Shown here: positions 6,262-13,339 of the stretch, one piece after another | Layout of the letters: every line of letters begins with the position of its first letter | How positions within the stretch are numbered: the first letter of the stretch is position 1 | IMG/VR virus record: IMGVR_UViG_3300046167_000776 | Coordinates: 1-46,221 of that record | DNA from: a virus | DNA length: 46,221 nucleotides | Strand: one strand, 5' to 3' | Program-made: the position numbers and the translations under genes | Notes under the pieces: generated by a model | Database searches by the model: none | Told to the model about the DNA's origin: nothing | The model's input: the letters and a program-made list of their open reading frames with translations, nothing else

Positions 6262-6298
6262 GGCCCGTGTCTCCGAAGAGACACGGGCCTTTATCTTT
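6262..6298 (+). terminator. Strong intrinsic terminator after the ubiquitin-like gene
   Basis: GGCCCGTGTCTC (6262-6273) pairs perfectly with GAGACACGGGCC (6278-6289) around CGAA, followed by TTTATCTTT. It separates the modifier from the enzymes, so enzyme genes are expressed by read-through or from a promoter at 6299-6312. Confidence 0.92.
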
Positions 6299-6312
6299 AA
6301 CCTAGTAATACC

Positions 6313-7152
6313 ATGTCCAATTCAATAACAAATAAAACAGAGATCGTTCTAGTAGGTGACCAATTCGTCCGACGCATAACTCAAGAAGTAGGCATCGGCA
6401 CACAAGAACGCTTCATCAAGGCCCTTGTTGAGCGTCAACAAAACGAAATTCTATGGTCCAATAAACCTACGTTTAATGGACCAGACATTGACCCCACTGG
6501 AATGGTTAAAAGAATATGGCTAGGGCACTCCACGGCTGCGAACTCCCCTACCCACGTAATTACCGAGCTTAATTACTTCCCACTTTGCGGCGCCACCTTA
6601 GAGAAACCACAGGGAAATAACGGATATCGCCTCATACTTGTAGATAGACGAAAGCACCCCCACGATGAGTATAACGACTACGGATACACCGAGGAGCAAA
6701 TGGACGACTGTCTATATTTTGATGAGAAACCACTTCGCCTCACTTTCCAAGAAAACCATAATGCAAAGGTATTCTTATACTTTCCACTAACAGAACATTC
6801 AGCTAGTACCCCAAAACTCTTTATTCTACGGGACGGCCTTCCATGGATCCCATACGGACTCCCGAATATTTTCCCAGACGACGGCGCATTGTGCGCAGGA
6901 GACGACTGGGAAGAAGACACGAAGATTTATAGCTCTCCTTCCATGTCGATCAGTACCATGGACCATATCAAAAAAGCAATTGTAGCTTTCTCCTCAACCC
7001 CACCGAACAGCGACCTAAGTAACGATGAATCACACTCCGCGTGGGGCAGCTGGGACTGCAACGGGCATATCACTCCCTGTGGAATCGTTCCTGTAGGAAA
7101 TCAACATCGGGACTCTACTGTCTGCTCCTTTGTCAAACACTTCACCACTTAG
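6313..7152 (+). CDS. E2-like ubiquitin-conjugating protein (PRTRC-B/Prok-E2 type)
   Basis: A 279-residue protein. The decisive region is residues 178-197, with the pattern W-x-P-Y-x-L-P-N-I-x-x-D-G-x-x-C-x-G. A PNv..dG.iC.G signature with the catalytic cysteine is the hallmark of Prok-E2 proteins such as PRTRC system protein B, placing the active cysteine at C194. The N-terminal half has a mixed alpha/beta region and a long acidic loop (residues 115-137). Its role would be to accept the modifier from the E1 at 7600 and transfer it to a target. It is preceded by a terminator and by the leader TAGTAATACC, and followed by an unknown gene after four bases. Confidence 0.72.
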   Translation: MSNSITNKTEIVLVGDQFVRRITQEVGIGTQERFIKALVERQQNEILWSNKPTFNGPDIDPTGMVKRIWLGHSTAANSPTHVITELNYFPLCGATLEKPQGNNGYRLILVDRRKHPHDEYNDYGYTEEQMDDCLYFDEKPLRLTFQENHNAKVFLYFPLTEHSASTPKLFILRDGLPWIPYGLPNIFPDDGALCAGDDWEEDTKIYSSPSMSISTMDHIKKAIVAFSSTPPNSDLSNDESHSAWGSWDCNGHITPCGIVPVGNQHRDSTVCSFVKHFTT

Positions 7153-7156
7153 TATT

Positions 7157-7603
7157 ATGGCTATTCCATTATTCACAGAAGAAGCACGTAGGGTGTTGAA
7201 CGCAATTTTTGAAGGTCAACCAGAACCTGAGACACCTGGCCCTGATACTATTACATTAACAGCTCCGACTGCGCCACTTCCTGATCCCGAGGATACTACG
7301 AAGCATTGCCTTAATCACCTGATCGAAGAATGCTTTGTTAGAAAGACACCCTACCCTGGCCCAGGAAGCATCAACATGTTCCTTAGTTCCACCGAGAGTC
7401 CACAGAACCATGGAGCCGTCGAAGAACGGTATCCTATTCCTGAAGAGGATCTCAAAATCATTGAGAAAATCTACCATAAGAAACTACCTGACTGTGGGCG
7501 TAAACGAGGCGCTCTCCTTCGATACATTTCCTTCTTTAAAGGAGATATTACTGAACCTACCAACTTCTTCGATACACTAAAACGACAACTAGAAAGAACA
7601 TGA
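7157..7603 (+). CDS. Unknown protein inside the ubiquitin-like cassette
   Basis: ATG 7157 gives 148 residues; an upstream in-frame ATG at 7130 would overlap the E2 gene. The N-terminal third is proline-rich and probably disordered (PEPETPGPD, APTAPLPDPED). The rest is compact with two cysteines and a basic patch (KLPDCGRKRGALLRY). Its end overlaps the E1 start (ATGA at 7600). Lying between E2 and E1, it may be a substrate adaptor or E3-like factor, or the protein that becomes modified. No family is recognised. Confidence 0.6.
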   Translation: MAIPLFTEEARRVLNAIFEGQPEPETPGPDTITLTAPTAPLPDPEDTTKHCLNHLIEECFVRKTPYPGPGSINMFLSSTESPQNHGAVEERYPIPEEDLKIIEKIYHKKLPDCGRKRGALLRYISFFKGDITEPTNFFDTLKRQLERT

Positions 7604-8292
7604 AACCACTGAACATCGCTATTATCGGAGCAGGAGGCGTAGCCTCCTACATGCTCCCCGCGCTCTGCCGCACGTTTAACATCTCTGGACATATCATTGA
7701 TGCTGATGTGCTAGAGAAGCACAACCTTAACCGCCAAATCTTCAACGAACGTGACGTCGGTCGAGGTAAGGCTGAAGCACTGGTCCGTTTTACCAACGCT
7801 CCACTGGAACCTGTACGCGAATGGCTACGAGAAGAAAGTAAGAACGACAATCCTGAGTGGTTCCGTGACGTAGACTTCATCATCGCCATCGTAGACAACC
7901 ATGAGGCACGCCGTAATGCCCTTGCAGCAGCCGCACGCTTCGGATGTGGCATCTTCATCGGCGCCAACGAATACGAGACCTCACAGGTCATCTACTGGCA
8001 TCCACGGATGGGTGACACATGGAACCCGATCACCCGATATCCTACCATGGCAACAAGCATGGAGGGCAGCCCCATGGACTGCACTTCTGACGAAGCCATT
8101 GAATCATCCCCACAACTAGCCATCGCCAACCAAGTATCCGCCGCACTGGTCAACTACATGATCTGGCAATGGTACGGACCTGATGGCTTCTACAGCCTGT
8201 CCGACAACGGACGTCATTTAGAGCCACACTGGCCCATTGAGCATCAGACTACACTAGGCGCAATGGAAACAATCAAATTGGGAGACATCTAA
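7600..8292 (+). CDS. E1-like ThiF-family adenylyltransferase
   Basis: A 230-residue protein with the full ThiF/E1 nucleotide-binding signature: glycine loop GAGGVAS (residues 10-16), DADVLEKHNLNRQ (34-46) with the arginine and glutamine that contact ATP, K57 in GRGKAEA, and the acidic metal ligand D99 in AIVDNHEAR. C161 in MDCTSD is at the expected place for the thioester cysteine. It should adenylate the C-terminus of the modifier at 6020. At 230 residues it is a single minimal domain, like the PRTRC ThiF proteins. The start overlaps the previous gene by four bases. Confidence 0.85.
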   Translation: MKPLNIAIIGAGGVASYMLPALCRTFNISGHIIDADVLEKHNLNRQIFNERDVGRGKAEALVRFTNAPLEPVREWLREESKNDNPEWFRDVDFIIAIVDNHEARRNALAAAARFGCGIFIGANEYETSQVIYWHPRMGDTWNPITRYPTMATSMEGSPMDCTSDEAIESSPQLAIANQVSAALVNYMIWQWYGPDGFYSLSDNGRHLEPHWPIEHQTTLGAMETIKLGDI

Positions 8293-8293
8293 C

Positions 8294-9454
8294 ATGAACA
8301 CATACATTATCGACGACAACAAACTCTACCGCGAAGACGACAAAGGCCTCTACGTGGACTACGTCCTCTGCCAAGCAGACGAAGGGGACGCAACTCCCCG
8401 CTGGACAGGGCCGAAGATTCCCTATGAAATGTTCCGTGAAATGACGGCATGGTGCGAAGAGACCCAGCGACGCCTCAAGAGCGAAGCCATGGTCCTTCTG
8501 TTCCTTGACGAGAACAACCAATGGAAACACTGGTACTGTCCTCAAGAGACTTCAGGACTGTCAGTAGAATCTGATGACAATTCTGCTCTCTACAAAGAAG
8601 AGCGCAAGAACTACCCTGACCGTCAGCTTGGAACACTCCACCATCATTGTGGTGTTGATGCCTTCCAATCAGGCACAGACAGCTCCGATGAAGAAGATCG
8701 TGATGGATTACACTTCACTATCGGAAACCTTGACGACGATACATACTCTTTGCACGCACGCTTCTGCATCAACGGCAAGAGCCACGACTGCCCTACTGAA
8801 TCACTGGTTGAGATGCCTAAGTGGATGGAAAATGTTCCAGAGCACGCCCGGATCGACATCATGAAAGGACTGCTAAAGGCCCCTACAGAGGGGTTCAAAA
8901 AAGACCATTTCAAAGAGCTAATTGAGAAGGTAGTAGACAAGAAAGTATACTCCCCTTCAGCGATTGGTAGCTACGGTGGCTACGGTGGGCATAATGGCTA
9001 CAATAGCTACCAAGGAGGCCACAATAGCTACCAAGGAGGCCACAAAACTAGTGTAACAGACGAACAAGCCGTCTCGCGCCTTATTCAGAGCGAAAGTGAT
9101 TGGTACCCTGCGGGCGATAAGCTCGCACGCGTCTGGTTCGTCATGAACGAAGACACCGAAACAGATCTCACTGATATGATCTACGCACTGCAACAAGAAG
9201 CAGACAGTAAAGACGCTTTCTCTACCCAATGTCAGGCATTCACAGCAAAATTACGTAAAGCAATTAATTCTGCTGCATGGTTGCGTGCTGAGGATTTGAT
9301 CGGGTATCTTGAGGAAGTAAACTCAATCAAAGAAGACGATGCAATGGAAACTGCTGCCGACGAAAAAGAAGCACAATTCACTGAAGATCGTATGCTCCAG
9401 ATCGAAGAACAACGAGCTGCGTATTCTGAGAATGATAGCTACTGGAAAGCATAA
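8294..9454 (+). CDS. JAMM/MPN+ metallo-isopeptidase with Gly/Tyr-rich linker and extra C-terminal domain
   Basis: A 386-residue protein. Residues 64-129 contain a complete JAMM motif: E64 in SEAMVLLF, then H116-x-H118, seven residues, S126-x-x-D129, the zinc site of JAB1/MPN+ deubiquitinases and of PRTRC protein A. A GLHFTIGN strand follows at 138-145. Residues about 224-250 are a low-complexity linker rich in G, Y, H, N and S with a 7-residue repeat. The C-terminal 130 residues form an acidic helical domain of unknown function. It probably removes or matures the modifier. The stop overlaps the nuclease start (TAATG). Confidence 0.78.
   Translation: MNTYIIDDNKLYREDDKGLYVDYVLCQADEGDATPRWTGPKIPYEMFREMTAWCEETQRRLKSEAMVLLFLDENNQWKHWYCPQETSGLSVESDDNSALYKEERKNYPDRQLGTLHHHCGVDAFQSGTDSSDEEDRDGLHFTIGNLDDDTYSLHARFCINGKSHDCPTESLVEMPKWMENVPEHARIDIMKGLLKAPTEGFKKDHFKELIEKVVDKKVYSPSAIGSYGGYGGHNGYNSYQGGHNSYQGGHKTSVTDEQAVSRLIQSESDWYPAGDKLARVWFVMNEDTETDLTDMIYALQQEADSKDAFSTQCQAFTAKLRKAINSAAWLRAEDLIGYLEEVNSIKEDDAMETAADEKEAQFTEDRMLQIEEQRAAYSENDSYWKA
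9002..9043 (+). repeat. 21-bp perfect tandem duplication in the JAMM linker
   Basis: Two adjacent identical 21-bp units (9002-9022 and 9023-9043) encode repeats of NSYQGGH within the Gly/Tyr-rich linker. A diverged unit with GYGGHNGY precedes them. The copies are identical at synonymous positions, so the duplication is recent. Confidence 0.9.
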
Positions 9455-9882
9455 TGAAAACAGAAGCACAGTTTAGCAGACACATCTGCCAGCAGCTCAA
9501 GAAACACGGCATCCCTCATCAGCGGTTAGAAGTAACCACTGGGGCAGGGGTGCCTGATCTCTGCATCTTCTACAAGGGTGAGACGATCTGGCTTGAGCTC
9601 AAGAGTAAGACCTACGCACTCCGCGCTGAGCAGGTTGTGTTTGCTAAACGTGCCGCTGCACAGGGTGTCCTGACCTTTTCACTACACGCAATGAGCGATC
9701 ATGGACGTGAACCCTGTGACATGCACACACACATGGAACTGTTTGATTCCTCACAGGCGCTCGTATCGGGTTCAGGAAAAAGCTGGCGTGTGAATCGAGA
9801 CGAGGTTCTCAACAAGTTTAAACATTTCAAAATCATGGACGTACTTGACAGCTGTATCTGGCGCATTCAAGGAGAACTATAA
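9454..9882 (+). CDS. VRR-NUC family nuclease
   Basis: A 142-residue protein with the VRR-NUC (restriction-endonuclease fold) core: an N-terminal helix, then GAGVPDLCIFYKG (residues 29-41) with the catalytic D34, and WLELKSKT (45-52) with E47 and K49, followed by the helix EQVVFAKRAAAQG. Stand-alone VRR-NUC proteins in phages are thought to cut branched or Holliday-like DNA. It is translationally coupled to the JAMM gene, so it may be part of the ubiquitin-like system or simply the next replication gene. The C-terminal 50 residues are not typical of the minimal family. Confidence 0.85.
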   Translation: MKTEAQFSRHICQQLKKHGIPHQRLEVTTGAGVPDLCIFYKGETIWLELKSKTYALRAEQVVFAKRAAAQGVLTFSLHAMSDHGREPCDMHTHMELFDSSQALVSGSGKSWRVNRDEVLNKFKHFKIMDVLDSCIWRIQGEL

Positions 9883-10112
9883 ACAACTTTCGACCTAGTC
9901 GGTTATGTCACACCACGGTAGCTGACAAAACTTCAACTAGGCACTTGGACCATGAAACGACGCCTCAACAGACATACAAAGACACGGAGCCCCTTCACTT
10001 GCAGAGATGCTGACATTTGTCGCATATAAGTTCTGATTGTTAAGATTTAACGCTACTCACGATCGGGGAGCCTACGACCCGTCAAAAGTAATGGTATTAG
10101 CCAAGGATACAG
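9883..10112 (+). other. Intergenic stretch with nested hairpin
   Basis: A 230-base gap. CCTAGT (9894-9899) pairs with ACTAGG (9936-9941), and inside it TGTCA (9906-9910) pairs with TGACA (9923-9927). A 25-codon frame starting at ATG 9952 encodes a basic peptide (MKRRLNRHTKTRSPFTC...), too short to support as a gene. The remainder holds nothing I recognise before the terminator at 10113. Confidence 0.4.
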
Positions 10113-10150
10113 ACACTGGGCCCAAAGGCCACGGGCCCAGTGTTTCAATT
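10113..10150 (+). terminator. Strong intrinsic terminator ending the ubiquitin-like operon
   Basis: ACACTGGGCCC (10113-10123) and GGGCCCAGTGT (10133-10143) pair perfectly over eleven bases around a nine-base loop, followed by TTCAATTT. It separates the ubiquitin-like/nuclease operon from the polymerase block. Confidence 0.85.
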
Positions 10151-10169
10151 TAATAATGGCCCATGGATT

Positions 10170-10385
10170 ATGCTATACAGAAACCGTAAAGAGCTTAAAA
10201 AGGTACCTTTCCATAAGCGATGTGCTTTAATGGAGATGCACAGAAGTGCTGATCGCGACCCTGACGTCATTGCCTACGAGAAAGAAGTCAGACGACAAAG
10301 GGACGTGGCGAACAAGACCAGCCATAAACGACACCAACGAAAAAAAGCAACTGTGGCCATTCTCAAAATGAGAAATGCACTATGA
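10170..10385 (+). CDS. Small basic protein before the DNA polymerase
   Basis: ATG 10170 gives 71 residues, strongly basic (KTSHKRHQRKKATV). A GTG at 10140 in the same frame lies within the terminator stem and is less likely. The stop overlaps the polymerase ATG (ATGA at 10382), so the two are translationally coupled. Basic composition suggests nucleic-acid binding; no family recognised. Confidence 0.55.
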   Translation: MLYRNRKELKKVPFHKRCALMEMHRSADRDPDVIAYEKEVRRQRDVANKTSHKRHQRKKATVAILKMRNAL

Positions 10386-12254
10386 GATCCCTACAAATCC
10401 CAATGTTTGAGCCAGAATCTCTCTGGCGACCGCCCACGTCCTTCCCAACCATGGGGAAGGTCATCGCAATCGACCTTGAGACACGGGACCCCCGTATCAA
10501 GGACCTTGGTCCAGGGTGGAAACGCGAAGGTGATGGAGAAGTCATCGGAATTGCCATAGCAGATGAACACCAAACAATTTATCCTCCCATTCGCTCACCG
10601 ATCAGGCGACAATCTCGCACAAGAACTGGTCCTGCGATACACCAAGCGTTGTATCGAGGGAGCTGAAGAGGTCATCATGGCAAATGCGCAGTATGATCTT
10701 GGGTGGCTACGTATTCTTGGACTCCGCGTCCCTTGCGTGGTCAGAGATATACAAGTGGCAGAAGCTCTCATTAACGAGGAGCGGAACTCATATTCCCTCG
10801 ACAATCTGGCGTTCGACTACACTGGAGAGCGCAAAGACGAGCGACACCTTAGAGCGGTTTCTCAGGCTTACGCAGATGCCAATCCAGGCTTCTGCCCTAA
10901 AGGAGACATGTGGCAGCTCGCCGCCCGACACGTTGGGCGCTACGCAGAAGCTGACGCTCGTCTTACGTGGGACGTCTATCAGTTGCAGTTGCCTGAACTG
11001 TTTGCTCAGGGTCTCTACAAAGTGTTCGAGCTCGAATGCCAAGTAACCAAGGTCCTCGTAGAGATGTCCCTAAAGGGCGTCCCAGTGGACCTGTCTCGCG
11101 CCGAGCGTCTAAGCGATGCGATGCGTAAGGAAGAGGCCACAATTCAATCACGCCATAAAGGCATAAACTTTCAAGCCTCGGAGTCTGTAGGAGAGTATCT
11201 CATAAAACAGGGAATCACTGTCCCAAAGACTGCGAAAGGTAACATATCAATCAAGAACAACTGGCTCGAAGCCCATGACAACCCACTCGTACAGGAAATA
11301 GCAAATGCACGACAAATCAGAAAAATCAGATCCGACTACATCGAAGGAACCATTCTTGGTAGCCATTGCTACAAAGGACGGATTCACGCAGGTTTCCGAC
11401 AGGTCACGTCAGAGGATGGCGGAACGCGCTCGGGTCGCCTCTCATCAGAAAGCCCGAACCTTCAGCAAGTTCCGAAGCGTTCTAAGTGGGGTAAGGAAGT
11501 TCGTAACCTCTATATTCCAGAAGAGGGCACGCAGTGGTGCAGCGCCGACTACTCAGGACAGGAAGTCGTGTGGCAGGTTCACTACGCCATACTTACCAGA
11601 CTGCCTGGAGCCGTCGAAGCAGGAGCTGCAATATCTGCTGGGCACAAGCTCTACACTTTCCTTGAGCGAGAAACAGGTCTTAGCTACAATATATGCAAAG
11701 CCATCGCCCTCGGCCTCGCCTACGGAATGTCGGTTGGCAAGTTGGCGCAAACGATGGGAGTTGGTGAGGCTGAAGGTCAACGAACCTTCGACACCTTCAA
11801 TGACAAAGTCCCCTTCCTCAAAATGCTCTTCGACAACTGCAAAGCATCAGCCACCCGAAAAGGATTCATCAAAACTCATCTCGGACGAAGAAGTCACTTT
11901 GATCAATGGTCCGCTGGATACATCGACGGGCAGCACTCGCCAGCTTATCCCATCTCCAAGGCAAAACAAGTCTACGAAGGACAACGACTAAGCCGCGCCT
12001 ACACCCACAAAGCCCTCAACCGAGTGGCCCAAGGCTCCAGTGGCGACCAGATGAAGATAGCGTTAGTTAATCTTTTTGAAGCAGGACTGGACGTTAGACT
12101 TTCTGTTCACGATGAAGCCAATCTATTCATTCAGGACAAGAAAGAGGCTGTAATGGCTAAGGAGATCATGGAAGAAGCTGTAACAATATCAATACCGACA
12201 AGAGCCGAAGTTGAGGTAGGTACCTCATGGGGCGAAATGGACTACACTGTTTAA
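10382..12254 (+). CDS. Family A DNA polymerase (3'-5' exo + pol), split by a +1 frameshift
   Basis: Two frames together make a T7/Pol I-type replicative polymerase of about 622 residues. The first frame (from ATG 10382, overlapping the previous stop) holds exonuclease motif I, IAIDLETRD. The second, open to 12254, holds exo II (NAQYDLGW), exo III (YAEADARLTW), pol motif A (DYSGQE), motif B (KAIALGLAYG) and motif C (SVHDEAN). The frames join near 10583-10590, TAT CCT CCC ATT, where skipping one C gives an uninterrupted Y-P-P-F-A-H. Either a programmed +1 shift, a real mutation or an overcalled C explains it. In motif B the residue equivalent to E. coli F762/T7 Y526 is leucine (codon 11709-11711). 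There is no 5'-3' exonuclease domain. Confidence 0.9.
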
Positions 12255-12257
12255 CAT

Positions 12258-12497
12258 ATGAATAAAAAATACTCAAAGAACTGTCACATGCACCATCTCA
12301 ACGATGGCAATGAACCAACGGACCCTAAAGCAAAGAAGCTGATTAAGGAACGGCTGGATCTGGCTAACGAGCCTGGCCAGTATCGACCAAAGCACATCGG
12401 CCAATGGCTTCAAGTTACTTACCGAGACATCTTCAACCGAGACTTCGAGCTACACGTCGCCGCTCAAGGACTCACTAAACATCCACTAAGCAAGTAA
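12258..12497 (+). CDS. Small hypothetical protein
   Basis: A 79-residue charged protein with two conserved-looking blocks, DPKAKKLIKERLDLANEP and GQWLQVTYRDIF. It starts three bases after the polymerase stop and ends one base before the next ATG, so it is in the same operon. It could be a polymerase accessory protein; no family recognised. Confidence 0.65.
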   Translation: MNKKYSKNCHMHHLNDGNEPTDPKAKKLIKERLDLANEPGQYRPKHIGQWLQVTYRDIFNRDFELHVAAQGLTKHPLSK

Positions 12498-12498
12498 C

Positions 12499-12720
12499 AT
12501 GTCTGACACACCACCAGAACAATGCCCTGTATGCCAGTCTGTCGAGATCACAGCAGGAGATCATAATTTTGATAGCGGCTTCTGTTGGGTCAAGGTTTCT
12601 TGTGACAATTGCGACAGTTCATGGAACGAAAACTACTCATTTACCGCGATAACAAACCTTAGACAAACCTTAGTAATACACATAACAAATGAACCAAGAC
12701 ACCACAAAACAAATCACTGA
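12499..12720 (+). CDS. Zinc-ribbon small protein (Lar-like)
   Basis: A 73-residue protein with CPVC (residues 9-12) and CDNC (36-39), the two knuckles of a zinc ribbon as in Lar-type restriction-alleviation proteins and related phage zinc ribbons, followed by SSWNENY, typical of that group. Lar relieves type I restriction in the Rac prophage; here only the fold is supported. Its end overlaps the next gene by 32 bases. Confidence 0.65.
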   Translation: MSDTPPEQCPVCQSVEITAGDHNFDSGFCWVKVSCDNCDSSWNENYSFTAITNLRQTLVIHITNEPRHHKTNH

Positions 12721-13192
12721 GATTGGGGAGAAGCTATCCCTATTATACGCTGACCGTGATGCGGCCACAGAAGCCGCCACAGAAGCGCAGCAGCAAATCG
12801 ACAACCTCGAACAACGGGTCCTTCCAGACCTCATGGATCAGGCGGACCTTGAGCTTATCAAGCTCGGGAACGGCGCAGTCATCGAGCTGAAGGACTTCGT
12901 GAACACACGGATCAAGGATCAGGATACCGCGTTTGCGTGGCTCCGTGAGCACGGAAACGACGGAATCATCAAAAATGAGATTAAGATTGCAATGCCGCGT
13001 GGCGATGATGAAGCTGCAAAAGCATTGTCTACGAAACTCAGCGAAGAAGGTATCCCACACACTTTGAAACCAACCATCCACCATGCCACACTCAAGAGCA
13101 CCGTCACCGAGATTCTCAACGGTGAACTACGCGACGACTTCCCACGTGAAGCCTTCGGCGTCTCCGAGTTTCGGAAGGTGGTGTTTAAATAA
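12689..13192 (+). CDS. Coiled-coil phage protein of the replication block
   Basis: A 167-residue protein. Residues 5-50 form a coiled coil (ITEIGEKL..., ATEAATEAQQQIDNLEQRV), and the C-terminal part is a compact alpha/beta domain with GVSEFRKVVF at the end. Proteins with this arrangement are commonly found next to single-stranded DNA-binding and recombination genes in phages, and the putative ssDNA-binding gene is next downstream here. No catalytic motif is seen. Confidence 0.6.
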   Translation: MNQDTTKQITEIGEKLSLLYADRDAATEAATEAQQQIDNLEQRVLPDLMDQADLELIKLGNGAVIELKDFVNTRIKDQDTAFAWLREHGNDGIIKNEIKIAMPRGDDEAAKALSTKLSEEGIPHTLKPTIHHATLKSTVTEILNGELRDDFPREAFGVSEFRKVVFK

Positions 13193-13198
13193 CTTTGT

Positions 13199-13279
13199 GG
13201 GCATTAGCTGAGAAATTGTCGGAACACAGACCTAACCTTTTTAGGAAGTTCGCGGGTTCAACTCCCGCAATGTCCACCA
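13199..13279 (+). ncRNA. tRNA-like RNA with canonical acceptor and T arm
   Basis: GGGCATT (13199-13205) pairs with AATGTCC (13269-13275, one G-U), followed by A and encoded CCA (13277-13279). GCGGG/CCCGC (13252-13256 with 13264-13268) with the loop TTCAACT is a textbook T arm. A D-like arm CTGA/TCGG occupies 13208-13222. The middle is not a normal anticodon arm: CCTAA/TTAGG (13231-13235 with 13241-13245) has only a five-base CCTTT loop and sits within an enlarged region. RNase P, EF-Tu and CCA-enzyme contacts could work, while decoding is doubtful. It begins seven bases after a stop codon. Confidence 0.6.
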
Positions 13280-13339
13280 ATTTGAGCACTCTGCTCAAGA
13301 ACCAAGAAACATAAACCAATAGAACCAAAGAAATAAGAT

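Noticed and set aside
6020-9454. A complete PRTRC plasmid system
   Set aside because: Only counterparts of A, B, C and ThiF are present; ParB, D, E and F components are absent, so the cassette is a distinct or reduced system.
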